Below, piece by piece: positions 35,283 through 44,093 of a DNA stretch of 64,000 nucleotides. The DNA lies in NCBI GenBank assembly GCA_963756365.1, contig CAVWNF010000003.1:372001-436000 (forward strand). Reading direction: 5' to 3'. Under the pieces are notes generated by a model. It worked only from the letters and a program-made list of their open reading frames with translations. It had not been told where the DNA came from and searched no databases. The translations under genes and the position numbers were made by a program. Each line of letters begins with the position of its first letter. Within the stretch, counting starts at the first letter, position 1. The stretch is from WHTI01 sp963756365 (GTDB taxonomy: Bacteria; Actinomycetota; CADDZG01; WHSQ01).

Positions 35283-36023
35283 CTACGCGCTTCCTACGGG
35301 CTCGAGTCTCTCGATAACGGCGATCGCAGCAGGCAGGTCCTCCGGCTTGTCTACCTCTGCGTACTCGCCGTCACCGACAGAGGCGTAGCGAGCGTCGATA
35401 TCTGCCATCGACTCGCCATAGACATCCTCGTAATAGCCATCGGTGGTGCCGGCCCATTGCCACCGGTTAGCGATGTCGCCGTAGATCCGAGCCGCAGCTG
35501 GGCGCACCAACGACACGCCCGCGTACTCACCGGCCGATAGCGATCTCTTCAGGTCCTTACCTATCGCGGTTACACGCTTACCTTCGATGCGGACCCGCAT
35601 GTCCTCCCCGTCGAGATTCAGTCGTTCCTGAACCGCAAGGACGAGATCGCCCTGAGCGGCCGCAACGCGCTTGTAGACGTCTGGGTTAACGACGACATCT
35701 GAGTTCACTACGAGGACATCCATCCCCGGAGACGCGTCGAGGGCGACGCGCACCGAGTGGAAGTTGCCCCACGAGGCGTAGCGCGCGTTGAACGCGTAGG
35801 TGACGGACACATCCGGGAATCTCTCGGCGACATGATCCTGGATCTCTGCAGGCTTGAACCCGGTAACGATCAGGATGTCCTCGATCCCGGCGGTCTTCAG
35901 CCCGCGGAGGATGTGATCCAGCAGTGGGTCGTGGTCGCCCACAGGCAGCAGCGTTTTGGGACGCTCGCCTCCCATGCGGACCCCTCTGCCTGCCGCCAGA
36001 ACCGCAGCCCTCACTCTGCCCAC
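35283..36023 (-). CDS. Nucleotidyltransferase of the sugar-phosphate/choline-phosphate cytidylyltransferase type
   Basis: A 246-residue single-domain NTP transferase. It has the pyrophosphorylase loop AAVLAAGRGVRMGGERPK, the NARYASWGNFHSVRVAL stretch, an internal VVNSDVVVNPD acidic site, and the closing EYAEVDKPEDL. The N-x-x-Y-x-x-x-N-x-x-S pattern and ending resemble LicC-like and inositol-phosphate cytidylyltransferases more than hexose enzymes. It likely forms a CDP-alcohol for the phosphotransferase at 26199. The GTG at 36023 is chosen for its AGGTGGAGG ribosome site; a longer in-frame start at 36065 would overlap the upstream gene by 55 bases rather than 13. Confidence 0.82.
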   Translation of the reverse strand: MGRVRAAVLAAGRGVRMGGERPKTLLPVGDHDPLLDHILRGLKTAGIEDILIVTGFKPAEIQDHVAERFPDVSVTYAFNARYASWGNFHSVRVALDASPGMDVLVVNSDVVVNPDVYKRVAAAQGDLVLAVQERLNLDGEDMRVRIEGKRVTAIGKDLKRSLSAGEYAGVSLVRPAAARIYGDIANRWQWAGTTDGYYEDVYGESMADIDARYASVGDGEYAEVDKPEDLPAAIAVIERLEPVGSA

Positions 36024-37999
36024 GAAACCTCCACCTCTCTGTCCTGTTTCAACGGTTTGCTCCACGTAAGTTCATCTCCATCTCGCACCCACCCAGGGGC
36101 CGAGACATCGCTCGCGCCCGGTGGCAAGGTCAGGCGGATCGTCATCCGTTCCAGGTTGACCTTCGGCTGGTGCTGGATGACGAGACGGTAGACGCTTCGC
36201 CCTCCGATCCTCCGAACCACGCCCGGAACGACGTAGTCGTAGCGGATCGAGGAGGTCTCGCCGGGCGCCACCAGGAGCGTCGCCGACCATACCTTCTTGC
36301 CCGATTCTGAGTCCTCCGGTGGAAGCCCGTTGAGCCACGCCGCGGGGGCCGGGTCGTCGACGCGCTGCCCGGTGACCGTCGTGGTCTCCAAGATCGCATC
36401 ACCCGGGACATAGAGGCTGAGCATCGGCTTGTGGAACGGCCCGAGGTCGCCAAGTATCCAGCGGGGTTGTGGTGTGAAGATCTGGTTGCTCACCCCGAGT
36501 TCGGTGGACACCTGCGCATCTTGCCCGTCGAAGGACACTGCCATGTCGGTCGTTTGGGTAGCGAAGTAGTCGAGCTTGTTCCCGCCGACGTTCTGTTCGA
36601 CGACGTAGACGTAGTCCGAGCGTTTCGCCTTGTCGATGGCGCCGTCCCACTTCATCTTTCTCACGAACGCTTCCTCGGCCTTGTCCTTCATCCATATCTG
36701 GATGCGCTTCTCGGTGAGGGCAGCACCCGCTCCTTCTAGGAGTTCGGTCGGCGCGAACGGATCGATCGCGCGGCTGAAGAACCCATCGACCACCTGCTTG
36801 AGAACGCTGCGCCGCTGATAGGGAAATGGATACTTCCCATAGGCCTGGTAGAGCACGAACGGAACCACGCGCGATGAGGTGATCCGGTTCCCGGCTTTGG
36901 TCTCGAACGGCCCAACGCCCGGCATCATCTTCTGCAGAGCGAATGGATCGACCGCGATGAACCCATCGAACTCGGGCACACTCACGTCCGGGTTGGCTGC
37001 CTCGGATGCGTCTGCGTAATCGAGCATCAACTTGGCAGACAGGGGCCAATCGGGAGACCAGTTCGCGTTGCCGAACCTCTTCGCATCGGGGATCTGCGAC
37101 ACGAGCCACGCGTCTTGGGGGAGCGGGATGTCGTACTGCTGCCGGCCCTTGTCGACCTTGTACACGGTGAACGCCGAGTCGTCGTCATCCCCTAAGGACA
37201 CCTTGCCGTTGTCGATCGCGAGGGTCGAGAACTGCAGGATCGCACCACCGGTCCCACGTTGTTCCGAATTGTTCTGGAACCCCAAGAGATACGTGCGAGG
37301 TCCGTCCGCGCCAAGGATGCCGGGCAACACGGCGAAGCCGGCTTCGGCATCCGCCAGCCGCACATCTGCATCCTCGGCTTGAGTTAGCGCCTTGGCGAGC
37401 TTCGGACGGAGACGCGCCGGAAGGTTCTTCGGATCGATCGCCCGCAGCTCGGTCGCTGCTGCGCTCAACCCCTCCCTCACGCCATGCACTCGCTCCGCGA
37501 GCTCCTCGATCGTCGGGATGTCGATCAGCGAACCACCGGTCGGATCGTCTGGGTCCTTGGAGATCAGGTTTCCCCCGATCGCCTCGTCTGCGATCCGCAC
37601 AGTCTCGAAGGCCGCGTCGCTAGAGAACCGCACCGCCGCAACGAAGTGATCGACCTCCTTGAGCGCGTCCGACGCGACCGGGAGCACCTCGGCCAGCGCA
37701 AGCAGAGGGCTCGGGGCATCGAGACCAGCCTCCGCCCGATCCGCCGCCGCGACCGCGAACGCCGTCTCAGACCTGGCCTTCTTGAGATCCCCCTCGTTCA
37801 GCCATCTCTCGGCGGCCTGGATGCGGTCGGCCGTCTCGATCAACCCAGATGCGAGCCGCCACGGGACCACGACGAGGTAGAGCCACAGGAATATCCCGCC
37901 CAGGGCGAGGAGAACTGCCCCGAGTCCGATAAGTCCGGTCGGAGGCGGTCGATCCTGAGATCCGGAGCCGACCTGCGGCCCCTCAGATGGTTCGTCCAT
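36011..37999 (-). CDS. DUF4012 protein, membrane-anchored
   Basis: A 662-residue protein with one N-terminal transmembrane segment at about residues 23-47, a helical region to about 210, then the DUF4012 core starting near YLLGFQNNSEQRGTGG and extending to WSATLLVAPGETSSIRYDYVVP. The bulk is predicted outside the membrane. DUF4012 proteins are common in actinobacterial polysaccharide loci, but no activity is established. It is coupled by a 13-base overlap to the nucleotidyltransferase gene and heads this operon. TAGCAT ends ten bases before its ATG. Confidence 0.85.
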   Translation of the reverse strand: MDEPSEGPQVGSGSQDRPPPTGLIGLGAVLLALGGIFLWLYLVVVPWRLASGLIETADRIQAAERWLNEGDLKKARSETAFAVAAADRAEAGLDAPSPLLALAEVLPVASDALKEVDHFVAAVRFSSDAAFETVRIADEAIGGNLISKDPDDPTGGSLIDIPTIEELAERVHGVREGLSAAATELRAIDPKNLPARLRPKLAKALTQAEDADVRLADAEAGFAVLPGILGADGPRTYLLGFQNNSEQRGTGGAILQFSTLAIDNGKVSLGDDDDSAFTVYKVDKGRQQYDIPLPQDAWLVSQIPDAKRFGNANWSPDWPLSAKLMLDYADASEAANPDVSVPEFDGFIAVDPFALQKMMPGVGPFETKAGNRITSSRVVPFVLYQAYGKYPFPYQRRSVLKQVVDGFFSRAIDPFAPTELLEGAGAALTEKRIQIWMKDKAEEAFVRKMKWDGAIDKAKRSDYVYVVEQNVGGNKLDYFATQTTDMAVSFDGQDAQVSTELGVSNQIFTPQPRWILGDLGPFHKPMLSLYVPGDAILETTTVTGQRVDDPAPAAWLNGLPPEDSESGKKVWSATLLVAPGETSSIRYDYVVPGVVRRIGGRSVYRLVIQHQPKVNLERMTIRLTLPPGASDVSAPGWVRDGDELTWSKPLKQDREVEVSWAE

Positions 38000-38028
38000 T
38001 GGCCCGGGATGCTACTGCCCGCCGTGCG

Positions 38029-40002
38029 CTACCCCGCGGCCCCCGAGATGAGGTCCGCGATCTCGCCGATCATCGCGGTGAGGTCGTAGTCCTTGGGGGT
38101 GTAGACCTTCGCAACCCCAGCCTCGATCAGCTTGGCGGCATCGTCGTCCGGGATCACCCCACCCACGACCACTGGAACCAGGGATGGATCGACCCCTTCG
38201 GCCTTGAGGCGGTCGATCACATCGGGGACCAGCCAGCCGTGGGCACCGGAAAGGATCGACAACCCGATCACGTGTACGTCCTCGTCGACCGCAGCCCTGG
38301 CGATCTGCTCCGGGGTCAGTCGGATGCCCTGGTAGATGACCTCGAAGCCGGCATCGCGGGCCCGGACGGCGACCTGTTCGGCTGCGTTCGAGTGGCCGTC
38401 GAGGCCCGGCTTGGCGACCAGCATCCGGAGCTTGGTAACTCCCGCGGCCCGTTCGGCTGCCGAGACCTTCGCGCGGACCTCGTCGAGCCCCTCACCCTTC
38501 GAGGCCATAGCGGTGACGCCGGTGGGTGCTCTGTATTCACCGAACGCGTCGCGGAGGGCATCGGACCACTCACCGGTGGTCACCCCTGCCTTGACTGCTT
38601 CGATCGAGGCTTCCATGAGGTTGTCCTCGGTGGCGGCAACGGCCTTCAGGGCATCGAGGGCCTTCGCTGCGGCGCCCGAGTCTCGAGTCGCACGCCATCG
38701 TTCGAGGCTCTCTACCTGGTGGGCCTCGTACTTCGGATCGACCTTCTCGAATGCGAGCTCATCCATGCCTTCGACCAGCGGGGACGGTTCGGTCTCCTGA
38801 TAACGGTTCAGCCCGACGACGATCGAATCTCCCGCCTCGATGTCGCGCCTGCGTTGGGCGTGGGAGGCGACCAGTTGTTCCTTCATGTACGAGAGTGCCT
38901 CGACCGAGCCACCGCTATCCAAGACCTTGGTGAGTTCCTCCCAGGCCCCCTGGGCGATCTCCTCCGTGAGCCCATCCATGACCTTGGAGCCTTCGAAGAT
39001 GTCGCCGTATTCGAGAAGATCGGATTCGAGGGCGAGGATCTGCTGCGCGCGGAGCGACCACTGTTGGTCCCACGACCGGGGGAGTCCGAGCGCCTCGTTC
39101 CAGGCAGGGAGTTGGACAGCCCGGGCTCGTGCGTCCTTACTCTGCGTCACAGCGAGCATCTCGAGGAAGATCCGGTAGACGTTGTTCTCGGGCTGCAACG
39201 AGGTCAATCCGAGCGAGTTGACCTGCACTCCATAGCGGAACCGTCGGTACTTCGGGTCGGTGACTCCGTATCTCTCACCGGTGACGCGATCCCACAATCG
39301 GTTGAACGCGCGCATCTTGGCGGTCTCTTCGACGAACCGGATGCCCGCGTTGCAGAAGAACGAGATACGACCCACAAGCCGCGGGAAGTCGTCGTCCGAT
39401 ACGCGTCCGGTTGCTCTGACCGCATCGAGGACCGTGATGGCGTTGGCCAGCGCGTACGCGACCTCAAGCACCGGGCCAGCCCCCGCTTCCTGGAGGTGGT
39501 ACGAGCAGACGTTGATCGGATTCCACTTCGGCGTCTCGTGGAGCGTCCAGGTGATGAGGTCTGTGGTCAGACGGATCGATCGTTCGGGGGGAAAGATGTA
39601 AGTGCCCCTCGATAGGTACTCCTTGAGGATGTCGTTCTGCGTCGTCCCAGCGAGAGCGGCGCGGTCGGCCCCTTGTTGGTCGGCCACGCCGACGTAAAGG
39701 GCCAGCAGCCACATCGCCGTCGCGTTGATCGTCATCGATGTGTTCATCTCGGCGACGGGGATCCCGTCGAAGACGCCGCCCATGTCGCCCAGATGCCCGA
39801 TCGGAACCCCGACCTTGCCGACTTCGCCCTTCGCCATCAGATGGTCGGAGTCGTACCCGGTCTGCGTAGGCAGGTCGAACGCCACGGAGAGGCCGGTCTG
39901 TCCCTTAGCGAGGTTCGCTTTGAAGCGCGCGTTCGTCGCCTCCGGGGTCGCATAACCCGCGTAGGTCCGGAATATCCAGGGTCGATCCTTCTCGCGCGGC
40001 AC
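38029..40002 (-). CDS. ecm: Ethylmalonyl-CoA mutase
   Basis: A 657-residue coenzyme-B12-dependent acyl-CoA mutase, converting (2R)-ethylmalonyl-CoA to methylsuccinyl-CoA. The mutase barrel begins RPWIFRTYAGYATPEATNA and carries FDLPTQTGYDSDH, TSMTINAT, GTTQNDILKEYLSRGT and NVCSYHLQEAG. The phrasing LPTQTGYD and LFRT/IFRT separates this group from methylmalonyl-CoA mutase. The C-terminal cobalamin domain has the D-x-H motif at Asp535 and His537 (GLDGHSN), then LSILSGAH and VVGGVIP. Single-chain length matches Ecm/MeaA. The Ccr gene in this window strengthens the call. The GTG start is leaderless-type, with TAGGCT seven bases upstream. Confidence 0.92.
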   Translation of the reverse strand: MPREKDRPWIFRTYAGYATPEATNARFKANLAKGQTGLSVAFDLPTQTGYDSDHLMAKGEVGKVGVPIGHLGDMGGVFDGIPVAEMNTSMTINATAMWLLALYVGVADQQGADRAALAGTTQNDILKEYLSRGTYIFPPERSIRLTTDLITWTLHETPKWNPINVCSYHLQEAGAGPVLEVAYALANAITVLDAVRATGRVSDDDFPRLVGRISFFCNAGIRFVEETAKMRAFNRLWDRVTGERYGVTDPKYRRFRYGVQVNSLGLTSLQPENNVYRIFLEMLAVTQSKDARARAVQLPAWNEALGLPRSWDQQWSLRAQQILALESDLLEYGDIFEGSKVMDGLTEEIAQGAWEELTKVLDSGGSVEALSYMKEQLVASHAQRRRDIEAGDSIVVGLNRYQETEPSPLVEGMDELAFEKVDPKYEAHQVESLERWRATRDSGAAAKALDALKAVAATEDNLMEASIEAVKAGVTTGEWSDALRDAFGEYRAPTGVTAMASKGEGLDEVRAKVSAAERAAGVTKLRMLVAKPGLDGHSNAAEQVAVRARDAGFEVIYQGIRLTPEQIARAAVDEDVHVIGLSILSGAHGWLVPDVIDRLKAEGVDPSLVPVVVGGVIPDDDAAKLIEAGVAKVYTPKDYDLTAMIGEIADLISGAAG

Positions 40003-40008
40003 GAAGCA

Positions 40009-40014
40009 AGCCTA
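40009..40014 (-). promoter_or_regulatory. Leaderless-type -10 box TAGGCT
   Basis: On the minus strand TAGGCT ends seven bases before the GTG start at 40002 of the ethylmalonyl-CoA mutase gene. The divergent 3-hydroxyacyl-CoA dehydrogenase has a TAGGGT at 40038-40043 on the other strand. Confidence 0.4.
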
Positions 40015-40086
40015 ATCGGGCTCGCCCCGGTTGAGGTTAGGGTCGATGGCCGTTCCACCCACTACGAAATGACTTCCGGAGGACAC

Positions 40087-41850
40087 GTGAGCAAGATCGA
40101 GAAGGTCGGCGTCGTTGGCTGCGGCACCATGGGGTCCGGCATCTGCGAAACGGTCGCCAGGGGCGGCTTCGATGTCATCTTCATGGAGCCCACCGAGGAT
40201 CTCGTCGCCCACGGGCACGAGCGCATCACCCGCAGCGTCGAGAGGGCGGTCGAGCGAGGCAAGTTGGAGCGGGCAGAAGCCGACGCGATCCTTGGCCGGA
40301 TCTCTTCGACGACAGGCTACGAGGGTCTGGCCGACTGTGACCTCGTGTTCGAGGCGGTGCCCGAGAAGCTAGAACTGAAGAAGGACCTGTTCGCGCAGCT
40401 CGACGAGATCCTGAAGCCGGATGCGATCCTCGCCACCAACACTTCGTCGCTTCCCGTGATCGACATGGCCGTTGCGACCAAGCGACCGTCGCGGGTGCTC
40501 GGCTTCCACTTCTTCAACCCCGCGACGGTGATGAAGCTCGTCGAGTTGGTTCACACCGTGGCGACCGAGCCCGAGGTTCTGGACGCGGCCAAGGAGTTCG
40601 CCGAGGGCCTCGGCAAGTCGGCCGTTCCGTGCCGAGACCGAGCCGGTTTCATCGCGAACCTTCTGCTGTTCCCTTACCTGAACTCCGCGACACGTCTCCT
40701 CGATGGTGGCTTCGCAACGCGCGAGGACATCGATGCCTCGATGCAATTCGGTTGTGGGCACCCGATGGGACCGCTGTCCTTACTGGACCTGATCGGACTC
40801 GACTCCGGCTACGAGATCTGTGAGGCGCTGTGGCGTCAGTTCCGCGACGACCAGGACGCGCCGTCGCCGCTCCTCAAGCAGTACATGGTGGCGGGCTATC
40901 TCGGTCGCAAGTCGGGGCGAGGGTTCTACCGCTACGAGAAGCCCGAGTCTGGTGTCGTCGTCGATGCCGTCGACAGCGATGCCGCGATCGGGGAGTCCGA
41001 CATCACGAGTATCGGTGTAGTCGGAACCGGCCTGATGGCGTCGGGGATCGCGGAGGTCGCCGCCAAGGCGGGCAACGACGTCATCCTCAGGGGCCGTAGC
41101 GAAGCGTCGATCAAGAAGGCTAAGGCCGCTATCGAGAAGAGCCTTGGGCGGGCGGTGTCCAAGGGGAAGATGGATCAGTCGGCGGCCGACGCGGTGCTGG
41201 ACAGGGTCACGACGACGCTCGAGTTTTCCGACCTCGCCGAATGCGATCTCGTGGTCGAAGCCGTCGCCGAGGACCTGGCCATCAAGGTAGCGATCTTCAC
41301 CGAACTCGACGCCGCGGTGAAGCCGGACGCGATCCTGGCGACGACGACTTCGTCGCTCCCGGTCGTAGATCTCGCAGCAGTCACGGGGCGACCCGACAAG
41401 GTCATCGGGCTTCACTTCTTCAACCCCGCCCCCGTGATGAAGTTGGTCGAGATCGTTCGCACGGTTGCGACCGCCGACGAGGTCGAGCAACGCTCCACGG
41501 CATGGGTGCATTCCTTGAAGAAGCACCCGGTCCACTGTCGCGACAGGGCTGGCTTCATCGTCAACTTCCTGCTGTTCCCGTATCTCAACGATGCGGTCCG
41601 GATGCACGAGGAGGGCTACGGTTCGCCGGAAGACATCGACACCGCGATGAAGCTCGGCTGCGCCCACCCGATGGGACCGTTCGAGCTCATGGACATCGTC
41701 GGCCTCGACGTCACTCACGCGATCCTTACCTCGCTTCACGAGGAGTTCCGCGAGCGTAGATACGCCCCGGCCCCCTTGCTAGAGCACATGGTGCGAGCCG
41801 GTTACCTCGGACGCAAATCCGGGCGCGGCTTCTACGACTACTCGAAGTAG
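40087..41850 (+). CDS. Tandem-duplicated 3-hydroxyacyl-CoA dehydrogenase (two complete HBD units)
   Basis: A 587-residue protein made of two consecutive 3-hydroxybutyryl-CoA dehydrogenase copies, about 1-288 and 301-587. Each has an NAD fold (VGVVGCGTMGSG; IGVVGTGLMASG), the SSLPV and FHFFNPA-VMKLVE catalytic region with His, the RDRAGFI-N-LLFPYLN helix, GHPMGP or AHPMGP, and a closing GYLGRKSGRGFY. Both halves look active. It would interconvert acetoacetyl-CoA and 3-hydroxybutyryl-CoA for the ethylmalonyl-CoA route. It is divergent from ecm across 84 bases. The GTG follows GGAGG at 40078-40082. Confidence 0.92.
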   Translation: MSKIEKVGVVGCGTMGSGICETVARGGFDVIFMEPTEDLVAHGHERITRSVERAVERGKLERAEADAILGRISSTTGYEGLADCDLVFEAVPEKLELKKDLFAQLDEILKPDAILATNTSSLPVIDMAVATKRPSRVLGFHFFNPATVMKLVELVHTVATEPEVLDAAKEFAEGLGKSAVPCRDRAGFIANLLLFPYLNSATRLLDGGFATREDIDASMQFGCGHPMGPLSLLDLIGLDSGYEICEALWRQFRDDQDAPSPLLKQYMVAGYLGRKSGRGFYRYEKPESGVVVDAVDSDAAIGESDITSIGVVGTGLMASGIAEVAAKAGNDVILRGRSEASIKKAKAAIEKSLGRAVSKGKMDQSAADAVLDRVTTTLEFSDLAECDLVVEAVAEDLAIKVAIFTELDAAVKPDAILATTTSSLPVVDLAAVTGRPDKVIGLHFFNPAPVMKLVEIVRTVATADEVEQRSTAWVHSLKKHPVHCRDRAGFIVNFLLFPYLNDAVRMHEEGYGSPEDIDTAMKLGCAHPMGPFELMDIVGLDVTHAILTSLHEEFRERRYAPAPLLEHMVRAGYLGRKSGRGFYDYSK

Positions 41851-41853
41851 GGG

Positions 41854-41871
41854 GCCCGCAGCAGTGCGGGC
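41854..41871 (+). terminator. Hairpin terminator
   Basis: GCCCGCA and TGCGGGC form a perfect seven-pair stem around a four-base loop, three bases after the dehydrogenase stop. There is no T-run. It probably ends that transcript. Confidence 0.6.
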
Positions 41872-41905
41872 ATAGCTAGGTCCCCACAAGACCGCCGACC
41901 CGGAG

Positions 41906-41911
41906 TACCTT
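41906..41911 (+). promoter_or_regulatory. Possible -10 box TACCTT
   Basis: TACCTT ends ten bases before the ATG at 41921, which has no ribosome site. Confidence 0.3.
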
Positions 41912-41920
41912 GTTGGGCTC

Positions 41921-43291
41921 ATGAGGAATCGGACACTTCATAAGACAACCCCACGAACGGGACGAGCCGGCGTTGGCCCTGGTGCTCGTCTGCGGGCTGA
42001 TCCTTGGCTCGCTCGCCTCCGGACCAGCCTCGCTCGCCAAGAAGAAGAAGAAGGATCGCGAGCTGGGTCCGCACCACCAAGCCTTGCACCCGGGGTCAAG
42101 TACACGAAGATCAAGAGGGCGAAGGCGCCGTACCGGATCCACATCGTGTCCGCCCGTCTCGACGCTCCCTCCACCATCGACACGGTGCTTGCGAACAACA
42201 CGCTGCCAGGTCTAGAGACGACATCGTCGATGGCCCGCCGCTCGAACGCTCTCGTTGCCATCAACGGTGACTACGCTCGCGAATCGGGGCGCCCGGTGTT
42301 CACGTTCGCGGCCGACGGGGCACTTGATCAGACCGAACTCAAATGGGGCCGGAACTTCGCGGTCGACGTGGCCGAGAGCCAGGCGTACGTCGGCCATCCC
42401 AAGACCAAGGCGTGGATGTACGACGCGAGCAACGGCTACCGGTACTCGTTCGACATGGTGAACGCAGGTGCCCCCGGACCCGACCAGCTGGCGCTTTTCA
42501 CTCCGGCTGGTTCGTGGGAAGAGGCTCCGCCGAACAATGCCTGCTCGGTCCGGCTCTTCAGGGACTCTTCCATGCGGGTGAGCTCGGGAGGAGTGCTGGC
42601 CGATTACCACGTCGACACCGTGAGATGCGGCCCCGACAGACTGGCCCCCAAAGGTGGAGTTGTTGTCTCGACCCCAGCGGAGGGCACGAGGGTCACCGAG
42701 ATCACCTCTCTCATCCCGGGGCAGACTCTCGAGCTGGGGTGGACCCTCGGGTGGGCGAACGTTGTCGACGCGATCGGCGGCAACCCGACCCTGATCGAAG
42801 ACGGTCAGATCGTCTGGAACAACGTCTCGGGGGCCGGATCGTTCTTCACCCGCCATCCCCGGACCGGTGTCGGCGTGACCGCGAACGGGAAGGTGCTGTT
42901 CGTAACCGTGGACGGCCGCCAGAAGAACTACAGCATCGGCATGACCCTCGAGCAGTTCGCTGACCTGATGCGCGACCAGGGCGCGGTGTGGGCCCTCAAT
43001 CTCGACGGCGGTGGGTCAACGACGATGGTCGTCAAGGGCGATGTGAAGAACTCTCCGTCGGATGGACACGAGCGCGCCGTCTCCTCTGCCCTCGTGCTCC
43101 TGCGCGGTAAGGACAAGGGCGAATCGTTGTCTATGGGGGCCCCGCACTCGTCCGCCTCCGCGTATCAGTGGAACCTCATCGCTTCGGATCCGGCCTCGAC
43201 CGGCGGCATGGCGGATGCGATGGTGCGGATGGGGCGGGTGCTACCTAGGAGCCTGCTGCGCGCCGCGGCGATATTCCGCTCCACACGCTGA
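41921..43291 (+). CDS. Secreted phosphodiester glycosidase (NAGPA)-like protein, N-terminus frameshifted
   Basis: From about residue 58 the main frame reads as a phosphodiester-glycosidase-family (NAGPA/exopolysaccharide) protein: NALVAINGDYAR, GVGVTANGKVLFVTVDGRQ, LNLDGGGSTTMVV and a closing RAVSSALVL strand. The signal-peptide core (LALVLVCGLILGSLASG and onward, then a lysine run) is in a different frame, from 41973 to about 42092. The return switch is at GGGG (42092-42095), where one extra G would restore HPGVKYTK. A second compensating indel, or a TTG start at 41973, is then needed. In known relatives the domain removes GlcNAc from a phosphodiester; here a surface-polymer role is inferred. 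Confidence 0.78.
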   Translation: MRNRTLHKTTPRTGRAGVGPGARLRADPWLARLRTSLARQEEEEGSRAGSAPPSLAPGVKYTKIKRAKAPYRIHIVSARLDAPSTIDTVLANNTLPGLETTSSMARRSNALVAINGDYARESGRPVFTFAADGALDQTELKWGRNFAVDVAESQAYVGHPKTKAWMYDASNGYRYSFDMVNAGAPGPDQLALFTPAGSWEEAPPNNACSVRLFRDSSMRVSSGGVLADYHVDTVRCGPDRLAPKGGVVVSTPAEGTRVTEITSLIPGQTLELGWTLGWANVVDAIGGNPTLIEDGQIVWNNVSGAGSFFTRHPRTGVGVTANGKVLFVTVDGRQKNYSIGMTLEQFADLMRDQGAVWALNLDGGGSTTMVVKGDVKNSPSDGHERAVSSALVLLRGKDKGESLSMGAPHSSASAYQWNLIASDPASTGGMADAMVRMGRVLPRSLLRAAAIFRSTR

Positions 43292-43322
43292 CTTCCTAGA
43301 GACGAGGATCCCTCAGTAGCTT

Positions 43323-43328
43323 TAGTCT
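43323..43328 (+). promoter_or_regulatory. Leaderless-type -10 box TAGTCT
   Basis: TAGTCT ends seven bases before the ATG at 43335. The same hexamer at the same distance precedes the acyl-CoA dehydrogenase at 2100. Confidence 0.4.
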
Positions 43329-43334
43329 CACCGC

Positions 43335-44093
43335 ATGTCCACGCGGGTGTCTCTCGTCACCGGCGGCGGGTCCGGCCTCGGACGCGCCATCTGTCATCGA
43401 CTCGCGGCCGACGGTGCCCACGTGATCGTCGCCGACATCAACCTCGATGCAGCCCGCGACATCGTCACCGAGATCTCAGGTTCGGCCGAAGCGATCCTCT
43501 GCGACGTCGGGGACCTCGATTCGGTGCGGGCTGCTGCGGATGCGGTCGCGAGTGCCCATGGCGGGGTCGACATCCTGGTGAACAACGCCGGGTTCGATAT
43601 CCCGGGGTTCTTCCTCGAGAGCGACCCGAAGGATTGGGAAGCGATCGTCCGCGTCGTGATGATGGGGACCCTCAATTGCACCTACGCGTTCGCGCCGGGG
43701 ATCGCTGAACGCTGCCGCACCAGCGGCTACGGACGCATCGTGAACATCGCGTCCGACGCCGGCCGGGTCGGCTCGATGGCCGAAGCCGCCTACTCGGCCG
43801 CCAAGGGCGGAGTGATCGCGTTCTCGAAGTCGATGGCCCGCGAGCTCGCGCGCGATCGGGTGACCGTCAATTCGGTGTGTCCCGGACCCGCCGACACCCC
43901 GATGACCGATCGCATCAAGGCCGCCCCACTCGGCGAAAAGATGATGACCCAGATGGAACAGGCAACCCCCCTGAAGCGCCTCGCCAAACCGGAAGAGGTC
44001 GCCGCTGCGGTCGCCTACTTCTGCTCAGACGACGCCGCCTTCACGACCGGCCAGACGTTCAGCATCTCCGGCGGCCTCTCGATGCACGGCTAG
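43335..44093 (+). CDS. Short-chain dehydrogenase/reductase
   Basis: A 252-residue classical SDR with the cofactor motif TGGGSGLG, VADIN at the end of the second strand (favouring NAD), NNAG, the catalytic Ser in NIASDAG, and Tyr and Lys in AAYSAAKGG, ending with SGGLSMHG. It reduces or oxidises a hydroxyl group; similar enzymes act on 3-oxoacyl, 2-hydroxycyclohexane-carboxyl-CoA or sugar substrates, and this one cannot be narrowed. Its stop directly abuts the stop of the convergent carboxylase epsilon gene. Confidence 0.88.
   Translation: MSTRVSLVTGGGSGLGRAICHRLAADGAHVIVADINLDAARDIVTEISGSAEAILCDVGDLDSVRAAADAVASAHGGVDILVNNAGFDIPGFFLESDPKDWEAIVRVVMMGTLNCTYAFAPGIAERCRTSGYGRIVNIASDAGRVGSMAEAAYSAAKGGVIAFSKSMARELARDRVTVNSVCPGPADTPMTDRIKAAPLGEKMMTQMEQATPLKRLAKPEEVAAAVAYFCSDDAAFTTGQTFSISGGLSMHG

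Noticed and set aside
37987..39615. A 542-codon open frame on the plus strand
   Set aside because: It runs antisense to the ethylmalonyl-CoA mutase gene, has low-complexity Arg/Asp/Leu-rich content and no motif; a GC-driven shadow.
40780..41739. A 319-codon minus-strand frame within the duplicated dehydrogenase
   Set aside because: It is antisense to a clearly conserved gene, and its length follows from the high GC content.
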